Below, piece after piece: positions 19,580-28,076 of a stretch of DNA of 64,000 bases (position 1 is its first letter; every line of letters starts with the position of its first letter). A program made the translations under genes and the position numbers. A model generated the notes under the pieces. That model was not told the origin of the DNA. It saw only the letters and a list, made by a program, of their open reading frames with translations, and searched no databases. This DNA is from Paucibacter sp. TC2R-5 (GTDB taxonomy: Bacteria; Pseudomonadota; Gammaproteobacteria; Burkholderiales; Burkholderiaceae_C), in the NCBI RefSeq assembly GCF_025717605.1, contig NZ_JAJIRQ010000008.1, forward strand, positions 124,001 to 188,000. Direction: 5' to 3'.

Positions 19580-20511
19580 TTAACGGGCCGGTTTGCTTGG
19601 CTGGCCCCACGGGCACGGGCAAGACCGCGTTTGCGCTGGAGATCGCGCAGGTCTTGCCGGTGGAGATCATCAGCGTCGATTCGGCCCTGGTCTACCGCGG
19701 CATGGACATTGGCACGGCCAAGCCAAGTGCTGCCGAGCAGGATGCCGTGCCGCATCATTTGATCGACCTGATCGACCCACTGGACGCGTTCTCGGCCGGG
19801 CAATTCGTGACGGCGGCCAAGCGCATCGCAGTCGAGGTCTTGGCGCGCGGCCGCTTGCCGCTCTTGGTCGGCGGCACCATGCTGTACTTCAACGCGCTGC
19901 ACCAGGGCTTGAGCGAGATGCCGCTGGCCGACCCGGCGCTGCGCGCCGAGCTGGATGCCCGCGCGGCCGAGCTGGGTTGGCCGGCCCTGCATGCCGAGCT
20001 GGCAAGACTTGACCCCATCACGGCCGCCCGGCTGGCACCAAACGACTCGCAGCGCATTCAGCGTGCGCTCGAGGTCTGCCAGTTGGCCGGCCGGCCTATG
20101 AGCGAGTTGCACGTACAACGCAAGGGCGCGGTCGATTGGCCCATGATTTCGCTGGAACCGAATGACCGCGCCTGGCTGCATAGGCGCTTGGCAGAGCGCT
20201 TTGAGCTGATGCTCAAACAAGGCCTGCTCGACGAAGTGCGCGCCTTGCGCGCGCGCGGCGACCTGCACGCCGATCTGCCCTCGATGCGCTGCGTTGGCTA
20301 CCGCCAAGCCTGGGCCGCGTTGGAGACCAATAACTTCAAGGACTTGGCCGAACAAGGCACGATCGCCACCCGCCAACTGGCCAAGCGCCAGCTGACTTGG
20401 CTGCGCTCCAGCCCGCAGCGCCATGTGATCGCCTGCGATGACCCTCAGGCCAAGCTACATCTATTGGCTTGCCTGCAACGCTTGCTGAGCGCCCCTCATG
20501 CCGGTGCTTGA
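19549..20511 (+). CDS. miaA: tRNA dimethylallyltransferase
   Basis: MiaA transfers an isopentenyl group to A37 of tRNAs that read UNN codons. The P-loop GPTGTGKT is at residues 19-26 (counting from 19549), followed by the [16 protein letters not shown] motif and the C-terminal region with GYRQAW and KRQLTWLR. Two starts are possible: ATG 19549 (320 residues, GGGAG just upstream) and ATG 19564 (315 residues, closer to the usual N-terminus). Both lie inside a REP-like hairpin, which may affect translation. The 3' end overlaps the ABC ATPase gene by 14 bases, suggesting co-transcription. Confidence 0.94.
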   Translation: MGSNQMNLTPFNGPVCLAGPTGTGKTAFALEIAQVLPVEIISVDSALVYRGMDIGTAKPSAAEQDAVPHHLIDLIDPLDAFSAGQFVTAAKRIAVEVLARGRLPLLVGGTMLYFNALHQGLSEMPLADPALRAELDARAAELGWPALHAELARLDPITAARLAPNDSQRIQRALEVCQLAGRPMSELHVQRKGAVDWPMISLEPNDRAWLHRRLAERFELMLKQGLLDEVRALRARGDLHADLPSMRCVGYRQAWAALETNNFKDLAEQGTIATRQLAKRQLTWLRSSPQRHVIACDDPQAKLHLLACLQRLLSAPHAGA

Positions 20512-21175
20512 GGCCCGTGGTCTGGCCAAAAGCTATGGCGCCACACCCGTCTTTACAGGCATTGATTTGCGCCTCCAAGCCGGCGAATTGGTGGCGCTGC
20601 TGGGTGAGTCCGGCTCGGGCAAGTCCACACTCTTGAATTGCCTAGCCGGCCTGGATGAGCCCAGTGCCGGGACGGTGCATCTGGCCGGCGCAGAGTTGGG
20701 CAGCCTGGGCGAAAGTCAGCGCGCCTTGCTGCGCCGCCAACACCTGGGTTTTGTATTCCAGGCCTTTCATGTGCTGCCGCATCTGAGCGTGGCGGCCAAT
20801 GTCGGCCTGCCCTTGCTGCTCATGAAGCGAGCCGACCCGCAGCGCGTGCAAGAGATGCTGGAGGCCGTGGGCCTGGGCGATCTGGGGGCTCGCAGCCCGC
20901 GCCAGCTGTCCGGCGGCCAGTTGCAAAGAGTGGCGATTGCGCGCGCGCTGGTGCACCGCCCGGCGCTGGTCCTGGCGGACGAGCCGACCGGCAACCTCGA
21001 TGCCCGCAATGCGTCCGCCGTGCTGGATCTGCTGCTGGAGCAAGTCCATGCGCAAGGCTCGGCCTGCTTGCTCGTCACACATTCCGAGCGTGCGGCGGCG
21101 CGTGCCGACCGTTGCCTGCGGATCAGCGAGCAAGGCATCACGACGCAGGACCTTCAAACACAGGCGCTCGCTTGA
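20498..21175 (+). CDS. ABC transporter ATPase, LolD/MacB-like
   Basis: A 225-residue ATP-binding subunit of the LolD/MacB/YbbA subfamily (ABC3). Walker A is GESGSGKST (about residues 35-43), the signature is [15 protein letters not shown], and Walker B is LVLADEPT. The gene starts within the last 14 bases of miaA and its stop overlaps the TTG start of the next gene, so ATPase, permease and lipocalin-like protein form one unit. Such systems usually do mechanotransmission or lipoprotein extraction rather than classical import. Confidence 0.92.
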   Translation: MPVLEARGLAKSYGATPVFTGIDLRLQAGELVALLGESGSGKSTLLNCLAGLDEPSAGTVHLAGAELGSLGESQRALLRRQHLGFVFQAFHVLPHLSVAANVGLPLLLMKRADPQRVQEMLEAVGLGDLGARSPRQLSGGQLQRVAIARALVHRPALVLADEPTGNLDARNASAVLDLLLEQVHAQGSACLLVTHSERAAARADRCLRISEQGITTQDLQTQALA

Positions 21176-23736
21176 GCTGGGCCTGGCTGACCCAGCTGTC
21201 TTGGCCCGCCCTGCGCCATCAGGCGGGCCGGCAACTCTTGGCCCTGCTATCCATCACGCTGGGTGTGGCGCTGGCTTTTGCGGTGCATCTGCTCAATAGC
21301 AGCGCCCTGAGCGAGTTCTCCAAGGCCGCCGCCAGCCTGAATGGCGCACCCGATCTGGTGCTGCGCGGCACACAAGGTCCACTGAGCGAGAGCAGCTATG
21401 CGGCGCTTGCCAAGCTGCCGGGCCTGAGTCTGGTGGCCCCGGTGCTGGAGGGGCAAGCGCAGGCGGTAGGCGCCGACGGCAAACGTTTCAACTTGCGTGT
21501 GATCGGGCTGGACGTCCTGCAGTCCGGCCCGCTCAGCCCCGAGCTGATGCCCAGCGAGCTGAAGTCCATCTCCTCATTGCTCGACCCGGCCACGGTCTTC
21601 CTCAATCCGGCCGCCATCGCGCGCCTGGGCGGCAAGGCCGAGCGCCTGAGCCTGCGGGCCGCACAAGGCACGGGTGCGGCCCACAGCCAAGACTTTGCCA
21701 TCGGCCCGCCGATTGCCGCGACAGGCTCAGCGCTGGCGGTGCTGGACATCGCCGGCGCTCAACTTTTGCTCGGCCGCCTGGGCGAGCTCGACCGCATCGA
21801 CCTGCGCCTGGAGGCCGGGCAGAACGTTTCGACATGGCTGGCCAATAACGCTTTACCCCAGGGGCTGAAGGCCGCCCCGCCGCCCGACGAAGGCGCGCGC
21901 CTAAGCGCCATGACGCGCGCCTACCGCGTCAATCTGGGCGTCTTGTCTTTGATGGCCTTGTTCACCGGCAGCTTTCTGGTTTTTGCGGTGATGTCCTTGT
22001 CGGTAGCGCAACGCCAGCCCCAGCTCGCCTTGTTGGGCGTGCTGGGCATGACGGCCAAGGAGCGTGCCGCCTTGATCATGGCCGAGGGCCTGGCCCTGGG
22101 TCTGCTCGGCAGCGCCGCTGGGCTGCTGCTGGGCTATGCCTTGGCCAGCGTGGGCCAGCAAGTCTTGGGCGCCGAGCTCGGCTTTGCCGTCGGCAAGGCG
22201 GGCGGCAAGAGCTTCGGGCTGGCGCTGAGCGCCACCCAAATCGGCGCTGCGGCCATCTTCGGCGTCATTGGCGTGCTGATCAGCCTGGCGGCCTGCGCCC
22301 TGCCCGCTTGGAGCGTGCGGCGCATGCCGGTCGCCTTGGTCTTGCGCGGCCTGGGCAATGAGTTGGAACCCGCGCTTCCCAGCTGGCTGGGGCCGAGCTT
22401 GTTGTTGGCAGGCCTGGCTTTGGCTTTTGTGCCTCCGCTGCCCGCCTGGCCGGACGTGCCGCTGGCCGCCTACGCGGCGATGTTTCTCTTGCTGCTGGGC
22501 GGCATCGCCTGCGTGCCCGCCTTGCTGCGACTGGCTCTCGGCCTGCTGAGTGTCTTGCCGAAGGCCTTGAGCGGCTCTGCCCTGCTTGCCTTGGTGCGCG
22601 ATCGCGCCCGCGACCAAGCCGGCGAAGCCAGCCGCTCTTTGGCCGGCGTCTTAGTGGCGCTGAGCCTGTCGGTGGCAATGCTGGTGATGGTGGGCAGCTT
22701 TCGTGACTCCTTGACTCAGTGGTTAGATCAAATGCTGCCGGCGGATTTTTATGTGCGCTCCAGCCTGCGCATGCAAGCCGGCCAAGGCGCTGCCTTGCCG
22801 CCCGACTATGCCCCGGCCTTGCGCGCCAGCGGCCTGGCCAAGACCGTGACCGGCCAGCGCAGCAGCAGCGTTTGGCTGGACGAGCAGGCCGAAGCGATCG
22901 ACTTGATGGCGCGCGAGTTCAAAGTGGATCAGCTGCCCCTTGTTGGGCCGCTTGTTGAGCCCCTTGCCGAGACATCGACTGCCCTGCCCGTCTACATCAA
23001 CGAGCATCTGCGTGACCAGCTGCAGCTGCGCCCGGGCCAAAGCATCACACTGCGTTTGACGCCGGGCGGCGCGAGGCAGGCGGCCTATGTGCGCGGCGTC
23101 TGGCGCGACTACGCACGCCAGAGCGGCGCGTTAATGCTGCAGCTGAGCGACTACCAGCGCTGGAGCGGCGATATGCAGCTGACCGAGCTCTACATCTGGC
23201 TCAAACCGGGTCTGGCCTCGGCCGAACCAGGACCTCAGCTCAAGGCCTTGCAGTCCAACAATCTGGACGATCTGGAGTTTGCTGCCGTTGGTGAGTTGAA
23301 GGCCATGTCGCTGAGCATTTTTGAGCGCAGCTTCGCGGTCACCCATTGGCTGCAGGCGGTGGCTTTGGGCATAGGGCTGTTCGGCATCGCCGCCAGCCAG
23401 TCGGCGCAGGTCTTGGCGCGGCGGCGTGAATTTGGTCTGCTGCGCCATCTAGGGCTGACGCGCGCCGATGTGCTGCGGCTCTTGGCCGTCGAGGCGGCGC
23501 TGCTCAGCGGCGTTGGCGCGCTGGCCGGCCTGGGCCTGGGGCTGGCCCTGAGCGGGGTGCTGGTCTGGGTAGTCAACCCGCAGAGTTTCCACTGGAGCAT
23601 GGACATGAGCCTGCCTTGGCCGCGCCTGCTGGCCTTGCTGGGCGCCGTGTTTCTGGCCGGCCTGTCGGCCTCGATGCTGGCTGCCTGGCGCGCCACCGGT
23701 GATGACGTGGTGCAGGCGGTCAAGGAGGACTGGTGA
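21172..23736 (+). CDS. FtsX-like ABC transporter permease
   Basis: An 854-residue permease of the YbbP/FtsX type. A first membrane helix near the N-terminus (ALLSITLGVALAFAVHLLNS) is followed by a periplasmic domain. A first FtsX block lies at about residues 245-390, more helices at about 410-500, a second periplasmic domain at about 530-710, and a C-terminal FtsX block to the end. The TTG at 21172 is chosen because it overlaps the preceding TGA and gives the family-like start [20 protein letters not shown]; the frame is open further upstream. With the adjacent ATPase and the exported lipocalin-like protein it probably handles a hydrophobic envelope substrate. Confidence 0.88.
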   Translation: MSWAWLTQLSWPALRHQAGRQLLALLSITLGVALAFAVHLLNSSALSEFSKAAASLNGAPDLVLRGTQGPLSESSYAALAKLPGLSLVAPVLEGQAQAVGADGKRFNLRVIGLDVLQSGPLSPELMPSELKSISSLLDPATVFLNPAAIARLGGKAERLSLRAAQGTGAAHSQDFAIGPPIAATGSALAVLDIAGAQLLLGRLGELDRIDLRLEAGQNVSTWLANNALPQGLKAAPPPDEGARLSAMTRAYRVNLGVLSLMALFTGSFLVFAVMSLSVAQRQPQLALLGVLGMTAKERAALIMAEGLALGLLGSAAGLLLGYALASVGQQVLGAELGFAVGKAGGKSFGLALSATQIGAAAIFGVIGVLISLAACALPAWSVRRMPVALVLRGLGNELEPALPSWLGPSLLLAGLALAFVPPLPAWPDVPLAAYAAMFLLLLGGIACVPALLRLALGLLSVLPKALSGSALLALVRDRARDQAGEASRSLAGVLVALSLSVAMLVMVGSFRDSLTQWLDQMLPADFYVRSSLRMQAGQGAALPPDYAPALRASGLAKTVTGQRSSSVWLDEQAEAIDLMAREFKVDQLPLVGPLVEPLAETSTALPVYINEHLRDQLQLRPGQSITLRLTPGGARQAAYVRGVWRDYARQSGALMLQLSDYQRWSGDMQLTELYIWLKPGLASAEPGPQLKALQSNNLDDLEFAAVGELKAMSLSIFERSFAVTHWLQAVALGIGLFGIAASQSAQVLARRREFGLLRHLGLTRADVLRLLAVEAALLSGVGALAGLGLGLALSGVLVWVVNPQSFHWSMDMSLPWPRLLALLGAVFLAGLSASMLAAWRATGDDVVQAVKEDW

Positions 23737-24887
23737 TGATGATGAACATGGTCACCGCCCTGCGCCGGCGCCGACTCTTGCAGGCGTTGGGTCTCACCTC
23801 GCTGCCCGGCTTGGCGCGATCTGAAGGAGAGGTCCCAGGCCTGCAGTTCCCGCGCGACTTCGGCGCCCATCCGGCACAGAGCCTTGAATGGTGGTACCTG
23901 ACCGGCGTGTTGGGCGACGTTTTCAGCGAGCGGGAGCTTGGCCCCCCTCGCTTCGGCTATCAGCTGACCTTTTTCCGTGTGCGCGGCCCGGCGCCGCCAG
24001 ACCACCCGAGCCGCTTCGCCGCCCGGCAATTGCTGCTGGCGCATGCCGCCGTGACCGATCTGGCGGGCGGCAAATTGCAGCACGATCAGCGCCTGGCGCG
24101 CGCCGGATTCGGTATCGCCGAGGCCAGCGAAAGCGATTGCGATGTCCATTTACGCGACTGGTTTTTGAGAAGAAACGAGGCTGGCTACCGCGCCGGCTTC
24201 GCCAGCAAGACAGGCGGCTTCGCGCTAGCCCTGCGCTTGCAAACCACGCAGCCGCCCTTGCTGCAAGGCCAGCAAGGGCTGTCGCGCAAGGGCCCCGACC
24301 CCGCTCAGTTCAGCCACTACTACAGCCAGCTGCAGTTGCAGACCGAAGCGAAGCTGCAGCTCGGCGGCAAGACTCGCCAACTCAGTGGGCGCTCCTGGCT
24401 GGACCATGAATGGAGCGACAACCTGCTCGGAGCCCAAGGCGGAGAACAAGCGGTCGGCTGGGACTGGGCCGGCATCAATTTGAGCGACGGCGGCGCGCTG
24501 ACCGTCTTCAGGCTGCGCCGGGCCGACGGCACGCAGCTCTGGGCCGGCGGCAGCTGGCGCAAGCCCGGCGGCACTAGCCAGGACTTTGCGCCTGCACAGA
24601 TCAGCATGGCGCCGCTGAGGCATTGGCGCAGCCCGGCCAGTGGCGCCAACTATCCGGTCGCCTGGCGCATCACCACACCGCTGGGGCAGCTGGAGCTGCG
24701 CACGCTGCTCGACGCGCAAGAAGTCGACGCACGGGCCAGCACGGGCATGCGTTACTGGGAAGGCGCTGCGGAGTTGCTGAGCCTAGACGGCCAGCGCCTC
24801 GGTCTGGGCTACCTGGAGTTAACCGGCTATGCCGACGGCATGACGCTGCTGCGGTCGCAGGGGCCAGACAAAAAACTCAAGCCCTGA
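23736..24887 (+). CDS. CrtC/AttH-like lipocalin-type exported protein
   Basis: A protein of about 383 residues with a basic twin-arginine-like leader (LRRRRLLQALGLTSLPG) and an AttH/carotenoid 1,2-hydratase-type double-calycin fold: SLEWWYLTGVL, FGYQLTFFRVR, SWLDHEWSD and GWDWAGINL. Despite the CrtC resemblance, no carotenoid genes are present. The constant pairing with an ABC3 ATPase and FtsX permease is better explained by a role in moving a lipid or hydrophobic compound. AAGGAGG at 23722-23728 supports ATG 23736; GTG 23733 and ATGs at 23739 and 23742 are alternatives. The 3' end overlaps the convergent diguanylate cyclase gene by 11 bases. Confidence 0.85.
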   Translation: MMMNMVTALRRRRLLQALGLTSLPGLARSEGEVPGLQFPRDFGAHPAQSLEWWYLTGVLGDVFSERELGPPRFGYQLTFFRVRGPAPPDHPSRFAARQLLLAHAAVTDLAGGKLQHDQRLARAGFGIAEASESDCDVHLRDWFLRRNEAGYRAGFASKTGGFALALRLQTTQPPLLQGQQGLSRKGPDPAQFSHYYSQLQLQTEAKLQLGGKTRQLSGRSWLDHEWSDNLLGAQGGEQAVGWDWAGINLSDGGALTVFRLRRADGTQLWAGGSWRKPGGTSQDFAPAQISMAPLRHWRSPASGANYPVAWRITTPLGQLELRTLLDAQEVDARASTGMRYWEGAAELLSLDGQRLGLGYLELTGYADGMTLLRSQGPDKKLKP

Positions 24888-25716
24888 GCTCGGCCGCCCG
24901 GCCCGGCATCAAGCCGTCGCCCACCCGCACACAGTTGCGGCCATCCGCCTTGGCCATGTGCAGGGCGTCTTCGGCCGCGTTGACGAATTGATCCAGGCTG
25001 TGGTGGTCGGCCTGCAGTGCCGCCACACCCAGGCTGACGCTGACCGGGATGACGTGGCCGTTCCAACAGAAATCAAGCCGCTCGACCCGTTCACGAATCC
25101 GCTCCGCCACATCGAGCGCACCGAGCGGGTCTGTGTGGGGTAAAAAAAGCCCGAATTCTTCACCGCCAAAGCGAGCCAGCACATCGCCCTGGCGCAAGGT
25201 CTCGCTGCTGGCCTCGGCAATCTGGCGCAGCAGCATGTCACCGCAGCGGTGGCCAAAGTTCTCGTTGATGCGCTTGAAATGGTCGAGGTCGATCATCACC
25301 ATCGCACAAGTCGTTTCATAGCGCCGGGCCAGGGCCCATTCACGCTCGATCAAGCCGAGAAAGGCACGCCGGTTGACGATGCCGGTCAACATATCGGTGC
25401 TTGAAAAGCGTTTGAGCTGCAGCGTCGACTGTTCGAGCTGCGCCAGCAGGCCCAGCAACACGCGCCCGAGCAGCGCAGCCAGCAAGAGCGCGCTGACCCC
25501 GGCACAGAGGGCGGCGGCAACGCGGTCGCCAAAACCCAGCAATGAAATCAAGAGCTGTGAAACAGCTACCGCAGCCAGCAATGCCGCTGCCAGCAGCAGC
25601 GCCAGGGCCTTAGCCGGCCCGAGGACCTCGGTCCATTGTCTCAACAAGGCCAACCACCTGGGCGGCTCCAAATTTTTCAACATGTGCGAATAGTGAAGCG
25701 AATGTGCGAGCAGCAT
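24877..25716 (-). CDS. Membrane diguanylate cyclase
   Basis: A 279-residue protein with two adjacent membrane helices (about residues 36-82) and a C-terminal GGDEF domain. The active-site motif is GGEEF at 184-188 and an intact inhibitory-site motif RQGD lies five residues before it (175-178), so it should make cyclic di-GMP and be feedback-inhibited. No periplasmic sensor domain is present; input may be sensed by the membrane part. ATG 25716 gives the longest form; ATG 25683 is an alternative starting just before the first helix. No phosphodiesterase is adjacent. Confidence 0.92.
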   Translation of the reverse strand: MLLAHSLHYSHMLKNLEPPRWLALLRQWTEVLGPAKALALLLAAALLAAVAVSQLLISLLGFGDRVAAALCAGVSALLLAALLGRVLLGLLAQLEQSTLQLKRFSSTDMLTGIVNRRAFLGLIEREWALARRYETTCAMVMIDLDHFKRINENFGHRCGDMLLRQIAEASSETLRQGDVLARFGGEEFGLFLPHTDPLGALDVAERIRERVERLDFCWNGHVIPVSVSLGVAALQADHHSLDQFVNAAEDALHMAKADGRNCVRVGDGLMPGRAAELRA

Positions 25717-25890
25717 TTCAACACAGACCTACAGGCTTCAAGAATCATTGAGCCGCCGTGTTGCCGAGCCCGACCGATGCACGCGCGTCACAATCTTGTC
25801 GTAAATCAAAATGGCCAGCCGCAGGCTGCAGCAAACTGAAGCGATGACCAACAAGCTCGCGGCAATGACCGCGAGGCATGGAGACAAGAC

Positions 25891-28032
25891 ATGAACAAGC
25901 ACGCCGCCGCCGCATGGCTGAACAGCATTGAAGCTACCGTGGACCAGATCCTGCAGCGCGTACAGGGCGAGATCGTGATGGCCATACCGCTGGGCCTTGG
26001 CAAACCCAACCCCTTGGTTAACGCGCTATATCGACGCATTGCGGCCAGCCCCGAGCGCCGGCTCAAACTGTTCACCGCCCTGTCCCTGGAAAAACCCCAG
26101 GGCAAGTCCTCGCTGGAGGCGCATTTTCTGGAGCCGCTGGTCGAGCGCGTGTTTGGCGACTACCCCGACATGGACTATGTCAAGGCGCTGCGCGCCGGCA
26201 CGCTGCCGCCCAATATCGAGGTCCATGAGTTCTTCATGAAGACCGGCGATTACCTCGGCAATGATGGCGCGCAGCAGGCCTTTGTCTGCACCAATTACAG
26301 CTTCGCGGTGCGCGACATGATGTCGCATGGCGTCAATGTGCTTGCGCAAGCGGTGGCGAGCCGCACCGGGACCGACGGGCGCACCGAGTTTTCCCTGTCC
26401 TGCAATCCTGATCTGAGTTTTGATTTGATCGAGCGCATGCAAGCGCAGGGGCGGCCACTGCTGGCGGTGGCCATGGTCAACCATGAACTGCCCTTTATGC
26501 CCGGCAACGCGGTGGCCTCGCCCGATTTGTTTGGCCTGGTGCTGGATGGCCCGGGCTGCAGCCACACCATCTTCGCGCCGCCCAATGCGGCCATCAGCTG
26601 GGCCGACTACGCCATCGGTCTGCACGCGGCCAGCCTGGTGCCCGACGGCGGCACGCTGCAGATCGGCATTGGCTCGCTGGGCGACGCAATCGCGCAGGCC
26701 TTGATCGTGCGCGATGGAAATAGCGAGCATTTCAAGACCATCCTGAGCCCGCTCTGCCATGGCGAGCTGCAAGGGCGCGAGCTCGATAAGTTCGAGCAAG
26801 GCCTGTACGGCTGCTCGGAAATGTTCGTCAACGGCTTTATGCGTTTGATCGAGGCCGGCCTGATTCGCCGCCGCGTTTTCAGTGATCTGGATCTGCAAGA
26901 GTTGGCGCTGCAAGGGCGCATGCCGGCCAATCCCAGCCTGCAGGTGCTGCAAGACCTGCTACAGCGCCGGCGCATCAGCTCGCCGCTGCGCGAGGCCGAC
27001 CTCGCCTTTCTGAGCCGGCACGGCATCTTCAAGGCCGGCGTGAGCTGCAGCGCGGATCAGTTGCAGCTGGGCGAGCAGTCGATTCGCAATGATCTTCGGG
27101 ACCCCGCCGCCCTGGCCGCCATCGAGGCTTGTTTGCTGGGGCCAAGCTGGCTGGGAGCGACCATCATGCATGGCGGTTTCTTCCTCGGGCCGCGTGACTT
27201 CTATCAGCGCCTGCGCGAGATGCCCGAGGAGCAGCTGGCCCTGATTGACATGACACGCATCGGCTTCATCAATGAACTCTACGGCGACGCCCTGGGCAGC
27301 GAAGCGCTCAAACGTGCACAGCGCGTCAAAGCTCGCCTGATGAACACGACGATGAAGGTCACGCTGCTGGGGGCGGCGTCCTCGGACGGCATGGAGTCGG
27401 GGCAGATGGTGTCGGGCGTCGGCGGTCAGTACAACTTCGTCGCCATGGGCCATGCGCTGCCCGATGCGCGCGGTATTTTGATGCTGCGGTCCACCCATGA
27501 CAATGCCGACGGTCTGCGCAGCAATATCGTCTGGAGCTATGCCAACTGCACCATTCCTCGCCATCTGCGCGACATCGTGATCACCGAATACGGCGTCGCT
27601 GACCTGCGCGGCTGCACCGATTCGGAATGCGTGAAACGCTTGCTCAATATTGCCGATTCGCGCTTCCAGACCGCGCTCTTGCACGAAGCGATTGCCCATG
27701 GCAAGTTGGAGGCGGACTACGAGATTCCCGCCGCCGCCCAGCGCAACAGCCCCGAGATGCTGCGCGAACATTTGCGCCCCTGGCGCAACAGCGGCGTGCT
27801 GCCGGACTTCCCCTTTGGCACCGACCTGACGGCGGACGAGCTGACCATCGTGCGCGCACTCAAGAAGCTCAAACACGCCAGCCACCATCCGCTTGAATTG
27901 GTCGGCATGATTTTGCAAAGCTTGAGCGGCGAGAAGCCCGTGCCGCCCGCCTATCTGGAGCGCCTGGGCTTGGCCGACGCCAAGAGTTTCAAAGATTTGT
28001 TTGTGCGCAGGCTGTTTGCCAGCAATCTTTAA
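25891..28032 (+). CDS. Acetyl-CoA hydrolase/transferase family protein
   Basis: A 713-residue protein of the acetyl-CoA hydrolase/CoA-transferase group in a long form with an extra N-terminal region. Blocks LQIGIGSLGDAIAQAL, MFVNGFM, GVGGQYNFVAMGHAL, SNIVWSYANCTIPRH and VITEYGVADLRG match the C-terminal half of the family, where the last contains the active region. It would move or release CoA from short acyl-CoA such as acetyl- or propionyl-CoA. GGAG lies about ten bases before the ATG. The gene is alone, divergent from the diguanylate cyclase, with 174 bases between. Confidence 0.88.
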   Translation: MNKHAAAAWLNSIEATVDQILQRVQGEIVMAIPLGLGKPNPLVNALYRRIAASPERRLKLFTALSLEKPQGKSSLEAHFLEPLVERVFGDYPDMDYVKALRAGTLPPNIEVHEFFMKTGDYLGNDGAQQAFVCTNYSFAVRDMMSHGVNVLAQAVASRTGTDGRTEFSLSCNPDLSFDLIERMQAQGRPLLAVAMVNHELPFMPGNAVASPDLFGLVLDGPGCSHTIFAPPNAAISWADYAIGLHAASLVPDGGTLQIGIGSLGDAIAQALIVRDGNSEHFKTILSPLCHGELQGRELDKFEQGLYGCSEMFVNGFMRLIEAGLIRRRVFSDLDLQELALQGRMPANPSLQVLQDLLQRRRISSPLREADLAFLSRHGIFKAGVSCSADQLQLGEQSIRNDLRDPAALAAIEACLLGPSWLGATIMHGGFFLGPRDFYQRLREMPEEQLALIDMTRIGFINELYGDALGSEALKRAQRVKARLMNTTMKVTLLGAASSDGMESGQMVSGVGGQYNFVAMGHALPDARGILMLRSTHDNADGLRSNIVWSYANCTIPRHLRDIVITEYGVADLRGCTDSECVKRLLNIADSRFQTALLHEAIAHGKLEADYEIPAAAQRNSPEMLREHLRPWRNSGVLPDFPFGTDLTADELTIVRALKKLKHASHHPLELVGMILQSLSGEKPVPPAYLERLGLADAKSFKDLFVRRLFASNL

Positions 28033-28064
28033 GCCTCAGCCGGATGGCATTTTAAGCCGCCGCA

Positions 28065-28070
28065 TACACT
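28065..28070 (+). promoter_or_regulatory. Candidate -10 element of ABC exporter gene
   Basis: TACACT ends six bases before the ATG at 28077, with no ribosome site in between, the same geometry as at mutL. No recognisable -35 element is present. Confidence 0.3.
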
Positions 28071-28076
28071 GCGGCC

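Noticed and set aside
23736-24887. Carotenoid 1,2-hydratase of a carotenoid pathway
   Set aside because: No phytoene synthase, desaturase or cyclase gene is near, and the tight link to ABC genes favours a different role.
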